From Pseudoalteromonas sp. EB27 (GTDB lineage: Bacteria > Pseudomonadota > Gammaproteobacteria > Enterobacterales > Alteromonadaceae), in contig NZ_MTQD01000002.1 in assembly GCF_001974875.1 (NCBI RefSeq), forward strand, positions 62,001 to 126,000: 64,000 nt of DNA, written 5' to 3'. Shown piece by piece: positions 37,941 through 47,386 of this stretch. Under the pieces are notes generated by a model. That model had not been told where the DNA came from. It did no database searches and saw nothing but the letters and a program-made list of their open reading frames with translations. Both the position numbers and the translations under genes were made by a program. Every line of letters starts with the position of its first letter. Position 1 is the stretch's first letter.

Positions 37941-38516
37941 ATGTTAAGGATGACGAAAAAAGTAAAGTTCACGTCAACATTTGTTGATATTTCTAAACAG
38001 CTCAAACGTTTTGTATCGCGCATAGTTCAACCCGACGATGTAGAAGATATTGTGCAAGAAACCTTTGTAAAAAGCTATGAAGCTGATTTAAAGCAAGACA
38101 TTCAGTTTACCCGCAGTTATATGCTTAAAACAGCAAAACACCTAGCACTAAACCATATAGCAAAGTGGGACAACAAATTTAATGATTCGTTAGAAAATGA
38201 TAACGAATTACCCGTACTACTCAAATCAATGAAGCTTGAAGATGAATACACATCTAAAGAGCGCTTCTTACTTTTTTGTAGAGCTACTGAGCAACTAAAC
38301 TCATCAATTCGTAAATGCTTTATATTAAAAAAAGTTTATGGCATGAGCCAAAAAGAGATCGCAGATCAAATGCAGTTAAGCCAAAGCACTGTTGAAAAAC
38401 ACATTGCAAAAGGATTATTACAAACCATGTTGTACATGCGTGAACATGAGCAAAGCTCTCAAATACATCCTAAAGCTCAAGCACACCCTATATCAGTTAA
38501 GAGGGTCGCAGAATGA
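37941..38516 (+). CDS. ECF sigma factor, FecI-like
   Basis: A 191-residue sigma-70 family factor. Region 2 reads VQPDDVEDIVQETFVKSYE. Region 4 carries CFILKKVYGMSQKEIADQMQLSQSTVEKHIAKG, typical of FecI-like factors controlled by a FecR partner. The first ATG has AGGTGT just upstream; a second ATG three codons later is possible. It overlaps fecR-like 38513 by four bases. It would direct RNA polymerase to the adjacent receptor gene when the receptor binds its ligand. Confidence 0.9.
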   Translation: MLRMTKKVKFTSTFVDISKQLKRFVSRIVQPDDVEDIVQETFVKSYEADLKQDIQFTRSYMLKTAKHLALNHIAKWDNKFNDSLENDNELPVLLKSMKLEDEYTSKERFLLFCRATEQLNSSIRKCFILKKVYGMSQKEIADQMQLSQSTVEKHIAKGLLQTMLYMREHEQSSQIHPKAQAHPISVKRVAE

Positions 38517-39592
38517 GTAATGTTCATCAATTTAATTCAAAAGATTTAATTTTAGAAAAGTCATGTGAATGGATAAGCGCAATTGATCGTGGTTTAACTG
38601 ATGATGAAAAAGAGCAATTTAAATTATGGATGATGCAAAGCACCGCCCATCAAGACTCTATATATGAACTTGCTCAGCTTTGGGATGAACTTTCGGTATT
38701 AAATGAATTAAGTCATTTATTTCCTCAGCGTAACAATACTAAAGCAACAAAAAATAAGTGGATGTTTTCTTACTCAATTGCAGCGAGCTTATTTGCAGCG
38801 TTAATGGTATGCAGCTACTTATTAATTAATTTAGAAAATGGCTATAACCAAGAGCTTGCAAAAGTTAATTACACTAAAATTTACAAAACAAAAGTAGGCG
38901 AGCAAGCAACGTATGTGTTGCCAGATGGCACCATAGTGCAGCTTAATACTAATAGCTTGCTAGAAGTTGCTTATAGCAAAGGCCGCAGGCAGTTATTACT
39001 TAGTCGTGGAGAAGGGCGCTTTAATGTAGCAAAAGATGCCACGCGTCCGTTTAGTGTTATGGCAGGCGACAAAAGCTTTACCGCACTCGGTACCGTATTC
39101 AATGTACAGCGTAATACCTCATCAGATTTAGAGCTTGTTGTTACCGAAGGCAAAGTGATGATCACCGACCCCAGTGTAGCGGTTGATGCAAATGACTTTA
39201 AAGATTATCAACTTGCAGATAACAGCACGCAAAAAATTCGTCAAATTAATGCCAACATTGTTACCTCAGGCGAAAAGGTAGTTATAGAGCAGAGTGTTAC
39301 AAAGCCAATTACCCAACTATCAATGAACGACGTACAACGCGATTTGGCATGGCAAAATGGCATGCTTATTTTTAACGGAGAAGAGCTAAGCGATGCTTTA
39401 AATGAAGTAAGTCGTTATACCGCGACACGTTTTGAGCTTTCTTCAGCCGAGCTTGCCAGTATTAAAGTAGCTGGGGTATTTAAAGCGGGTGACGTTGAAG
39501 GTTTACTAGAAAGTTTACAAACTAATTTTTCGATTGATCATGAGCGTTTAGGTGAGCATGTAGTAACGCTAAAACACCATACAGAATCATAA
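38513..39592 (+). CDS. FecR-family anti-sigma/sigma regulator
   Basis: A 359-residue inner-membrane signal protein. The N-terminal cytoplasmic part (ILEKSCEWISAIDRGLTDDEKEQFKLWM) is the DUF4880-type sigma-binding domain. One membrane helix follows (WMFSYSIAASLFAALMVCSYLLI). The periplasmic FecR domain has LPDGTIVQLNTNSLLEV and LSRGEGRFNVAKDATRPFSV. The C-terminal domain (DAL...VSRYTATRFEL) resembles the secretin-like region that contacts the receptor's STN domain. AGAGGG lies upstream of the ATGA overlap with the sigma gene. Confidence 0.92.
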   Translation: MSNVHQFNSKDLILEKSCEWISAIDRGLTDDEKEQFKLWMMQSTAHQDSIYELAQLWDELSVLNELSHLFPQRNNTKATKNKWMFSYSIAASLFAALMVCSYLLINLENGYNQELAKVNYTKIYKTKVGEQATYVLPDGTIVQLNTNSLLEVAYSKGRRQLLLSRGEGRFNVAKDATRPFSVMAGDKSFTALGTVFNVQRNTSSDLELVVTEGKVMITDPSVAVDANDFKDYQLADNSTQKIRQINANIVTSGEKVVIEQSVTKPITQLSMNDVQRDLAWQNGMLIFNGEELSDALNEVSRYTATRFELSSAELASIKVAGVFKAGDVEGLLESLQTNFSIDHERLGEHVVTLKHHTES

Positions 39593-39601
39593 GTAGACGT
39601 T

Positions 39602-42600
39602 ATGCAAATCAGACTAATGTTAAATAAAGTTGCATCAATAAATATTGAACGTAAAAAAAACATTAAAAAAAAGAGACAAAGCCATAGAGGATTTTTGTTT
39701 GTCAGCTGTTTATATAAGTTGCGCAGTAACCAAACGCATTTATTGGGTGGATTTAGTGTGCTTGCACCGGCTATTTTTAGCTTGAGTGTACAAGCAGCAA
39801 CTCAAACCACTGGGCAAATGGTGCAATTTGATATAAAAGCGCAGCGAGCAGACAAAGCCTTAATTGAATATGCTAAACAAACAGAGCAAACCGTGGTGTT
39901 TTCTTATGAGTTGGCAAAGCAGTATGACGCAAATTCAGTTTATGGATTTTACACTCAACTAGATGCTCTAGAGGCATTACTAGGTGGGACAGAGCTCGAT
40001 GCGGTTGTTGATCAAAATGGTTTACTGAGTATAAAACTCAAACAAATCGACAGGAATGATAACAACATGATGAAGCTTTCAGCGGTCAGTGCAGCAGTAT
40101 TACCAGCCTTACTTGCAGTTAATTCGCAAGGTGTAAACGCAGCAGAAGAAGTCGCTCAAGAAAAAATTGAAAAAATTGCTATTGTGGGTAGCCGTGTAGC
40201 AGGACGTTCAGTTGAAGATTTACCCGTTCCAGTAGATATCTTAAGTGCAGAAGCGCTTGAAAATACAGGCCAAACAGAAGTTGGTCGTATGCTACAGTCT
40301 ATCGCTCCTTCATTTAACTTTTCAAGCTCTGCAATTAGTGATGGTACTGATGCTTTAAGACCTGCGACACTTCGCGGTTTAGGTCCCGACCAAACATTGG
40401 TGTTAATTAACGGCAAACGTCGTCACCAAGCAAGTATTATTCATATTAATGGCTCTGTTGGGCGTGGTACTGCAGGTACTGATATGAATGCAATTCCAGC
40501 CTCTGCAATTAAACGCATTGAAGTATTACGTGATGGCGCTGCTGCTCAGTATGGTTCTGATGCGATTGCTGGTGTTATTAATATTGTACTTAAAGATGGT
40601 AGCGAAGGCGGTAAAGCGGCTATTAACTACGGCCAATATTCAGAAGGTGATGGCGAAACCATCAACCTTGATTTTAATAAAGGCTTTGCGCTAGGTGATG
40701 ACGGTTATTTAAATACAACTATCAATTACCGTGACCGTGCACCTACTAACCGTGCAGGTTTACATGGCTCTTGTCAGTTTTATGGTTGTACAGAGTTAAG
40801 TGACGGTACTTTACTTGCTGGCGATCCGCGTGAACTGACAGCCGATCGTGATACTTTTAGAATTGGTGATGCTGATTCTCAGCAGTTTGGTTTAACAATT
40901 AATACCGGCTATGAATTAGGTGATGGCGAGCTTTACGGCTTTATTACTTACTCAACACGTGAAAACGAGTCGGCTGCATTTTTCCGTCATAATGCAAATG
41001 CAGGTGGTAACCCAGTACTGCAAGATAACGATGCGACAATTCCGCTAGGTTTCTTACCAAAAATTAATACAACTATCGACGATATCTCATACAACTTTGG
41101 TTATAAAACTGAGTTTGATAACGATGCAAGTCTTGATTTGTCTTACACCTACGGTGAAAACAGCATTGATTATACGACAAGTGACACTATTAATGCCTCA
41201 TACGCTAACTTTTTACGTTATGACCAAGGTTTAAGTGCAGCTGATATTCGAACAACTATCCCACGTGAAGCGTACGCTTACGGCATGGAATTATCATTGC
41301 AAACAATCAACATTGATTTTACGCAAAACTTTGATGATTATTCGTTAGCGATGGGTGCTGAAATTCGTACTGATGAATACCGTATCTTAGAAGGTAGTGA
41401 ATATGCATACCGCGATTACGATACGACCAACGGTGTAAGTATTTATAACGGCTTAAGTGGTGGTGTTGGCTCTGAAGATGCATCAGGTGGTTCACAAGGT
41501 TTTGGTGGTTCGTCTCCTGCGTCATCAGTTGATGAGTCGCGTGATGTAATCTCATTTTATGTAGATGCAGAAGCTTATGTAATTGAAGATGTAATTTTAT
41601 CGGGTGCACTTCGCTACGATAACTACAAAGGCTTTGGTGATACAGTAAACTTTAAGCTTGCTGGTAACTGGTCTGTAACCGACGATATTTCACTACGTGG
41701 TGCATTAAGCTCAGGTTTTAGAGCACCTTCAATGCAACAGCTTTACTTTAATAATGTAAGTACGCAATTTGTTGTTGATACTAATGGTAACTTAGTTGCA
41801 GAAGAGGTTGGTACATTTAGAAATGATTCAACACTTGCGCAAAGCTTAGGTATTCCAAAGCTTAAAGAAGAAAAATCACAAAACCGTAGTTTAGGTATTG
41901 TGTATAACGTTACAGATAATATTAATGTAACCGTTGATTACTATTCAATTGATATTGACGACCGTATTGTAATTAGTGACCGCTTAGGTAAAGGTTTATC
42001 TACAAGCCTTGATGCTGCATTAAATAGTGCGGGGGCTGGCGTAGGGCAGTTTTTCTTAAATGGTGCTGATACTGAAACTCGTGGTGTTGATTTTGTAGCA
42101 ACGTGGAACACTGAAGGTTTAGGCGGTACGCTTGATTTTACACTTGCAGCTAACTTCACTAAAACAGATGTTGTATCGTTATTTTCTCCTGCTGGCTCAA
42201 GCCTTGAGACAGTAAGTGTAGACGATATATTTTCAGCGGAAGATATCTCTATTATAGAAGAGTGGCAACCAGAGGATCGTATTAACTTAAGTGCACTTTA
42301 TCAACGTGATGATTGGACAGTTAACCTGTCACTTAATCGCTTTGGTGAGTACACAGTAGAAGATGGCGGACGTCAAACGTATGGCGCAGAAATTTTAACT
42401 GACGTTAAAGTTAACTACTTCGTTACTGAAGATTTGTCGGTAAACATTGGTGCAAATAACTTGTTTGACGTTTACCCAGATAAAAACGAAATAGGTAACT
42501 CTCGCTCAGGTACTATTGTGGATGCTAGTGGCAACACAGTAATAAGTAGCTCAGGTGTGTTTGACTACTCACGTCGCTCGGCTCCATTTGGATTTAACGG

Positions 42601-42637
42601 TGCTTACTACTACGTAGGTGCAGAATACCGTTTTTAA
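39602..42637 (+). CDS. STN-domain TonB-dependent receptor (FecA-like signalling receptor)
   Basis: A 1,011-residue outer-membrane receptor that should both import a ligand and signal through FecR and the sigma factor. The first ~65 residues are a long, very basic leader followed by a hydrophobic segment (LLGGFSVLAPAIFSLSVQA), an extended signal peptide. The STN domain follows at about residues 75-145 (VQFDIKAQRADKALIEYAKQ, then VVFSYELA). Unusually, a second signal-peptide-like segment comes next (MMKLSAVSAAVLPALLAVN, starting at residue 156 and ending near SQGVNA), before a TonB-box-like EKIAIVGSR and the plug (LRGLGPDQTLVLINGKRRH). The barrel ends in YYVGAEYRF. The ligand is unknown. AGGAA lies ten bases before the internal ATG 40067, so a shorter receptor could also be made. 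Confidence 0.92.
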   Translation: MQIRLMLNKVASINIERKKNIKKKRQSHRGFLFVSCLYKLRSNQTHLLGGFSVLAPAIFSLSVQAATQTTGQMVQFDIKAQRADKALIEYAKQTEQTVVFSYELAKQYDANSVYGFYTQLDALEALLGGTELDAVVDQNGLLSIKLKQIDRNDNNMMKLSAVSAAVLPALLAVNSQGVNAAEEVAQEKIEKIAIVGSRVAGRSVEDLPVPVDILSAEALENTGQTEVGRMLQSIAPSFNFSSSAISDGTDALRPATLRGLGPDQTLVLINGKRRHQASIIHINGSVGRGTAGTDMNAIPASAIKRIEVLRDGAAAQYGSDAIAGVINIVLKDGSEGGKAAINYGQYSEGDGETINLDFNKGFALGDDGYLNTTINYRDRAPTNRAGLHGSCQFYGCTELSDGTLLAGDPRELTADRDTFRIGDADSQQFGLTINTGYELGDGELYGFITYSTRENESAAFFRHNANAGGNPVLQDNDATIPLGFLPKINTTIDDISYNFGYKTEFDNDASLDLSYTYGENSIDYTTSDTINASYANFLRYDQGLSAADIRTTIPREAYAYGMELSLQTINIDFTQNFDDYSLAMGAEIRTDEYRILEGSEYAYRDYDTTNGVSIYNGLSGGVGSEDASGGSQGFGGSSPASSVDESRDVISFYVDAEAYVIEDVILSGALRYDNYKGFGDTVNFKLAGNWSVTDDISLRGALSSGFRAPSMQQLYFNNVSTQFVVDTNGNLVAEEVGTFRNDSTLAQSLGIPKLKEEKSQNRSLGIVYNVTDNINVTVDYYSIDIDDRIVISDRLGKGLSTSLDAALNSAGAGVGQFFLNGADTETRGVDFVATWNTEGLGGTLDFTLAANFTKTDVVSLFSPAGSSLETVSVDDIFSAEDISIIEEWQPEDRINLSALYQRDDWTVNLSLNRFGEYTVEDGGRQTYGAEILTDVKVNYFVTEDLSVNIGANNLFDVYPDKNEIGNSRSGTIVDASGNTVISSSGVFDYSRRSAPFGFNGAYYYVGAEYRF

Positions 42638-42666
42638 TTAATAACCTCCCTTTCGTTATTTAACTC

Positions 42667-42690
42667 AAAGGGCCGTAAGGCCCTTTTTTT
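42667..42690 (+). terminator. Terminator after the STN receptor gene
   Basis: AAAGGGCC (42667-42674) pairs with GGCCCTTT (42679-42686) around GTAA, followed by more T. It closes the sigma-fecR-receptor operon. Confidence 0.93.
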
Positions 42691-42709
42691 GTTTTAGCTT
42701 GGGCTGATT

Positions 42710-43105
42710 TTATTTAGAAATCAAACTTATTGAATAATCATCGTATTGCTTAATATTATTCATTACACTCATTAAAGTATTATGTGTACTGTTTTCGTCT
42801 GCGGTTATAAGCACCGAACTTATTTCATATTTAGCCGCGAACATCGCTAAATTAGACGTAACTTGCTCTAAATCAATTAACCTCCCTGAAAAATATACTC
42901 CGTTACTTTCATCAATTCTAAATAAAGCATTTTTAACAGGCTTATCTATTTGAGGGCTGTCGAGTGGTCGGTTTAATTCAATAGCCACAGGTTTTACAAA
43001 AGATGTAGTTACAATAAAGAAAATTAGTAATATGAACACTATGTCTAACATCGGGGTCATATCTACATCAGCATTATTTTGCAGTTTACTTAGTTTACTT
43101 TTCAT
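42710..43105 (-). CDS. exbD: ExbD/TolR-family protein (orphan)
   Basis: A 131-residue inner-membrane protein of the proton-driven TonB-ExbB-ExbD energising system. The start VDMTPMLDIVFILLIFFIVT has the essential Asp in the membrane helix, and a small periplasmic domain follows (SSVLITADENSTHNTLMSVM). No exbB or tonB gene is near, so it must work with partners encoded elsewhere. It is convergent with the receptor operon and may energise that receptor, by position only. Confidence 0.88.
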   Translation of the reverse strand: MKSKLSKLQNNADVDMTPMLDIVFILLIFFIVTTSFVKPVAIELNRPLDSPQIDKPVKNALFRIDESNGVYFSGRLIDLEQVTSNLAMFAAKYEISSVLITADENSTHNTLMSVMNNIKQYDDYSISLISK

Positions 43106-43419
43106 ATTGGACCTTATTTTTAATTAAATGCTGCGGCGCCACAGCAAGGTTTTAGGTACCTAATAACAAAATTAGCACAGCAAAAATAAAGCGTGGTTAA
43201 ATAAATATTCTAATAACGTTAAATATTTGTATTTATTATGTATTTAAAATGTGGCGAAATAAGGTGGTGTTTATAGCAATCTGCTTATATATGGGGTCTA
43301 TTTAGCATCGTTATAGAGTAATTTAATTCGTTAAATTGCTTAAAGATTTATACAGATTGGTATTAGAGGCAATAAAAAACCCAGCGCTAGGCTGGGTTGT
43401 ATTTATGAGTTATGTAAGC
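43106..43419. other. Intergenic region with no gene seen
   Basis: This 314-base, AT-rich gap between the exbD start and the end of the DUF2383 gene holds only the terminator at 43371-43398 and presumably the exbD promoter. Confidence 0.6.
43371..43398 (-). terminator. Terminator after the DUF2383 gene
   Basis: AACCCAGC (43378-43385) pairs with GCTGGGTT (43391-43398) around a five-base loop. On the minus strand it runs into T6. Confidence 0.9.
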
Positions 43420-43863
43420 TTACTGCTTTTGCATACGGCTCATTTCTGCATGGCAGCTTTGCATCGTTAATAATGTTTTAGCCAGTGCTGCTTCGCAATC
43501 AGCTGGTTGCGGTTTATCCATAGCGGCTTTAATTTCTTCAAGCGTTTTATCTTCTACTTCTTCAAGCTCTTTAACATACGTGCTGTCATTATGTGAAGTG
43601 AAAGTAGTCAATAGGGCTGTATATGCACGTCGTGCTTCAACTGCGAAAGATGAACCATCTTCGCGTTCGCCTTTTTCATTAATTGCATATGGCTGCAGAC
43701 GCTCGACACTCACTTTTCGGGCATCTATCATACGCTGAAAAAGTGCGCCAATAGCAGGGTCTTCAACTTTTTCCTGTGCTTTTTGATAAAAATCGATGCC
43801 GCTGTTCATAACTTGAATGATGTCAGTAATATGATTTACTTCTGATCCTTGATGGGTGTTCAT
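43420..43863 (-). CDS. PA2169/DUF2383-type four-helix-bundle protein
   Basis: A 147-residue helical protein resembling the ferritin-like PA2169 (DUF2383) family: ITDIIQVMNSGIDFYQKAQE, then FQRMIDARKVSVERLQPY and LEEVEDKTLEEIKAAM. Members are usually stress-induced, and metal binding is suggested by the ferritin-like fold but not proven. AGAGG sits six bases before the ATG. The gene stands alone and has its own terminator. Confidence 0.8.
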   Translation of the reverse strand: MNTHQGSEVNHITDIIQVMNSGIDFYQKAQEKVEDPAIGALFQRMIDARKVSVERLQPYAINEKGEREDGSSFAVEARRAYTALLTTFTSHNDSTYVKELEEVEDKTLEEIKAAMDKPQPADCEAALAKTLLTMQSCHAEMSRMQKQ

Positions 43864-44040
43864 AATGACCTCTTTTATTAAATGAATGTATAGTTCAATT
43901 TAATAAAAGCAATGTACGTTCCACGTTTTTGTTTTTATGTAGTCATTTGATTTTATTGATTTAATTTTATTACAGGAAGGGGCTAAGTTAATGAGGAAAG
44001 TATTAACCTAGCAATTTTTACATTATATTGTGTAATAAAG

Positions 44041-44979
44041 TTATTTTAGCTCTTCAGCTACCTCAGCTACTTTTTGGCGTAACCAGATATGGCTCGCATC
44101 GCGATGCAGCAGTGGGCTCCAAATCATATCAAGCTCGAAAGGAGGAATTGGAAACGGTGGCTCTAAAATTTTAAGCCCCGGATCATCTAAGTATATATTT
44201 GCAGCTTTTGAAGGAAGGGTCGCAATCAAGTTTTTCTCTTTAGCTAAATGAATCGCTACATGATAGTTACGCGTAAAAGTGGCAATGTTACGATGTTTAC
44301 CAAAGTGGGCAAGTGCTTCGTCAACCCAGCCGAGTTTTTGCACATCTTTAGGGTCCATGCCCACACCTACACCAAAACCTGTTTTACTCACCCATATATG
44401 GCGTGCTTTTAAGTAGCTGTCGAGGCTAAAGCTCTCAATAATAGGGTTGTCGGCCTTAACTAAGCAGCAAAAACTGTCTTTCCAAATACGTTTATGATGA
44501 AAAGACTGAGGTAAGTTTTCAAAGCGGTTGATTGCCATATCTACTTTACCGTTTTCTACGTCATGAAAGGTTACGTCACTTGGTGTGAGTATATCTAAAG
44601 TAGTATCGGGGGCTTCTTCGTGTAGTTTACTTAAAAGCTTTGGCGCTAACGTACTTGCAGCGTAATCACTGGCCATTATTCTAAATACACGTTTACTCTG
44701 GCTTGCCTCAAATTCTCTATTAGGTGCTAGAGTTTCTTCAAGCGTCATTAATATGCCACGAATAACGGGTTGTAACTCTAAAGCGCGCTCTGTCGGGACC
44801 ATACCATCGCTGGTACGAACTAAAATAGGGTCGTTAAATAGGTTACGAAGTCGTTTAAGGCCATTACTCATTGCGGGTTGCGTAATACTCAATTGATTAG
44901 CAGCGCGTGTTACGTTGCATTCTCGAAGCAATGTATCGAGATAAACGAGTAAATTTAAATCTATTTTACTTATATTCAT
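44041..44979 (-). CDS. LysR-family regulator downstream of aceK
   Basis: A 312-residue LysR regulator of the NodD/LeuO-like branch, with the start KIDLNLLVYLDTLLRECNVT and recognition region SITQPAMSNGLKRLRNLFNDPILVR. The effector domain follows (RIMASDYAASTLAPKL). It begins 19 bases after the aceK stop, so the two are probably co-transcribed. A role in central carbon metabolism is only suggested by position. Confidence 0.85.
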   Translation of the reverse strand: MNISKIDLNLLVYLDTLLRECNVTRAANQLSITQPAMSNGLKRLRNLFNDPILVRTSDGMVPTERALELQPVIRGILMTLEETLAPNREFEASQSKRVFRIMASDYAASTLAPKLLSKLHEEAPDTTLDILTPSDVTFHDVENGKVDMAINRFENLPQSFHHKRIWKDSFCCLVKADNPIIESFSLDSYLKARHIWVSKTGFGVGVGMDPKDVQKLGWVDEALAHFGKHRNIATFTRNYHVAIHLAKEKNLIATLPSKAANIYLDDPGLKILEPPFPIPPFELDMIWSPLLHRDASHIWLRQKVAEVAEELK

Positions 44980-44998
44980 TGTGTGTGTCCTTTAGCGC

Positions 44999-46717
44999 TT
45001 ACCAGTGGTGAATAAATCGCTGTGCTGTCGGGTATGGGTAAATATGACTTACCTGACCATTTTTTATATTTTGTTGTGCCTGCTTCCAAAAGCTAACATC
45101 TATAAGCTCTGGATGAGTGCTGAGGAAAAACTTTTTATACATAGGATTAGGCATTACAAAGGTACATAACTGCTCTGGAAATACGTCTTGTGGTGCAACA
45201 GAGTAACTTTGCTCATCCATTAAATAATCATCGTAACTCTTTGCTTTTGGTAATGCTCTAAAGTTCATATCGGTTAGGTATTGAACTTCATCGTAATCGT
45301 AAAAAATAATACGTTTGTGCTTACTTACACCAAAGTTTTTTAAGAGCATATCGCCAGGAAATATATTAACGGCAATCATTTCTTTTAAGGCTTGCCCGTA
45401 TTCTTCAATTGCGTCAGCGGCACTTTCTTCATCAGCATTTTCTAAAAATAAATTGAGTGGTGTCATGCGCCGTTCAATATACAAATGCTTGATGATCAAC
45501 CATTCGCCTTCAATTACCATTGATGAGCCAATTGTTTTATGCAATTGCGTAAGTAAATTACTATCAAAACGTGCCAAAGGAAATACGACGTTAGAATACT
45601 CTATGGTGTCGGCCATTCTGCCAACGCGATCATGGTTTTTTACTAGTTGATAGCGCTTTAATACCGTATCACGGCCAAAGGGCTTACTTTCACCAAATTT
45701 GTCTTTTATTATTTTAAAAACATAACCAAATGAGGGGAGGGTAAATACCATCATCACCATGCCTGGTGTACCCGGAGCAATTGTAAACTCATCACTTGAG
45801 TGAGATAAGTGATTTAAAAACTCTCGATAAAACTCAGTTTTCCCCTGCTTATGAAAACCCACTGCATTATAGAGCTCAGCAAGTGTTTTGTTTGGCATAA
45901 GCTGATTCAAAAACCGGACAAGTGCTGAAGGCGCATGAGTCTCTACCATAAAGTAGGCACGGGCAAAGCCAAAAATAACACGCATTTGAGATGACTTAGT
46001 TAAAAGTGCATCTAAATACAATCCGTTATCTTCATCGTGTAATACGGCGATTATAAAAGGCTGAACACCACTTTTTGAAACAACACGACCTACTATATAA
46101 GCTGCTTTATTACGATAAAAAGGCGTGTGCAAAATATCAAAGCGCATTTGCCAAGGCTGGTGATGTGTATCGGGTGCTTGTTTATAAAATGCTTTAACAA
46201 GAAGGCGAATATCACGCTCTAAATTTACAAATGGGGCTTTAAAATCAAAATGATTAATAATGCGCTTTATTGTTGGCTTTAGGCCATCAACTACTGGAAA
46301 GTATGTCCTATATTCGGCCTCAACAGGTACTGAAGGAGCATCTTTCAAAGTTGCTTCTACAAATATAAAGTCATTATGAAAATAGCGCCTATGGTACAGC
46401 CGGCAAAATACAGAGTTATAAAAGGTTTCGGCTAGTTCAGCTTGGGGATGAAAACATAAAAAATGCTGGTATATCTTTTTAACTTCAAGCCATAGGCTTT
46501 CATCAAGTTGCTCTGTTGGGGTTTCTTTTTTTAGCGCTTGCGTAGTTTCGTTAACACGATCATCATAATAGCTGATACGCAAACGGCTTATATCATTAAT
46601 TGCTTGCCAATCTTTTTTTGCAAAGGCGAGGGGAGCTTTGGCCGTTGTTTTTTGAAATAGTTGATAGTGCCTTTTAAAACCCGTTAAAATTAATTCAGCA
46701 ATATGGCGAGGCTGCAT
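44999..46717 (-). CDS. aceK: Isocitrate dehydrogenase kinase/phosphatase
   Basis: AceK phosphorylates and dephosphorylates isocitrate dehydrogenase, switching carbon between the TCA cycle and the glyoxylate bypass. The 572 residues compare with 578 in E. coli. The ATP-binding loop region is PGTPGMVMMVFTLPSFGYVFK and the catalytic part has KRYQLVKNHDRVGRMADT and NLFLENADEESAADAIEEYG. I chose ATG 46717, preceded by AAGGAG at five bases; the frame is open from a GTG two codons upstream. The aceBA genes are not adjacent, unlike the enteric operon. Confidence 0.95.
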   Translation of the reverse strand: MQPRHIAELILTGFKRHYQLFQKTTAKAPLAFAKKDWQAINDISRLRISYYDDRVNETTQALKKETPTEQLDESLWLEVKKIYQHFLCFHPQAELAETFYNSVFCRLYHRRYFHNDFIFVEATLKDAPSVPVEAEYRTYFPVVDGLKPTIKRIINHFDFKAPFVNLERDIRLLVKAFYKQAPDTHHQPWQMRFDILHTPFYRNKAAYIVGRVVSKSGVQPFIIAVLHDEDNGLYLDALLTKSSQMRVIFGFARAYFMVETHAPSALVRFLNQLMPNKTLAELYNAVGFHKQGKTEFYREFLNHLSHSSDEFTIAPGTPGMVMMVFTLPSFGYVFKIIKDKFGESKPFGRDTVLKRYQLVKNHDRVGRMADTIEYSNVVFPLARFDSNLLTQLHKTIGSSMVIEGEWLIIKHLYIERRMTPLNLFLENADEESAADAIEEYGQALKEMIAVNIFPGDMLLKNFGVSKHKRIIFYDYDEVQYLTDMNFRALPKAKSYDDYLMDEQSYSVAPQDVFPEQLCTFVMPNPMYKKFFLSTHPELIDVSFWKQAQQNIKNGQVSHIYPYPTAQRFIHHW

Positions 46718-46820
46718 TTGCACTCCTTAATAGTCCCTAGAGCTTATACTCTATTGTGTTAAGGGTATGTTATTTTAAGTTTAAAACCAAGATAAATATT
46801 GCTCATTAATTTGGAGTGAT

Positions 46821-47300
46821 TTATTGGTATTGATCTATCTTTTTTTCGAGTATTTTAATTTGTTTAGTAATAACAGATACATCTTTTTTATACTCTTTAT
46901 TAATTACTTTTAGTTTTTTAGTAATGTCTTTGGTAATACGGTTTTTGTCTTCAACGGCTAGAATATGATTTAACCGTTCTTGTTGTTTATATTCAGCACG
47001 CTGCTTATTACGATCAAGTATAGTTAGTTTGTGGTTATTACTACGTAACTCAGCCTGTAAACCTGACAGGAGTTTTTCACGTTCAAGTTCGTTCAGTTGT
47101 TTAGTGTAATCAACTTTGGGGCCTGAATACTGATTACCTGTTGTGTTAACTTTATAAGTTGTTGCTTCGTCGTCACAGGGCAGTTGAGAAAAGATTGTGC
47201 CTTTCTCTGTTACACATTTGTAGTAAGTGGTATCGCTAAAGCTAAAAAAACTAATAAGTAAAAAGCTAGAGTGGACAATATAACGAGAAGTTTTAAACAT
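46821..47300 (-). CDS. DUF4124-like exported protein
   Basis: A 159-residue protein with a signal peptide (TSRYIVHSSFLLISFFSFS). The start of the mature part, TTYYKCVTEKGTIFSQLPCDDEA, matches the DUF4124 domain, which has two conserved cysteines. The rest is a Lys-rich helical coiled coil. The function is unknown. I chose ATG 47300 because AAGGA lies eight bases upstream; an ATG three codons earlier directly touches that ribosome site. Confidence 0.75.
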   Translation of the reverse strand: MFKTSRYIVHSSFLLISFFSFSDTTYYKCVTEKGTIFSQLPCDDEATTYKVNTTGNQYSGPKVDYTKQLNELEREKLLSGLQAELRSNNHKLTILDRNKQRAEYKQQERLNHILAVEDKNRITKDITKKLKVINKEYKKDVSVITKQIKILEKKIDQYQ

Positions 47301-47345
47301 ACATGTCATCCTTGGTTTTTATATCTAACAACAATATAAAACTAT

Positions 47346-47376
47346 AACCTAGCTTGGTGGTATAGCAAGCTAGGTT
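47346..47376 (-). terminator. Hairpin after the YejM-like gene
   Basis: AACCTAGCTTG (47346-47356) pairs perfectly with CAAGCTAGGTT (47366-47376) around a nine-base loop. On the minus strand ATAGTTTTAT follows, a weak T tract. Confidence 0.65.
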
Positions 47377-47386
47377 AGGATAACGG

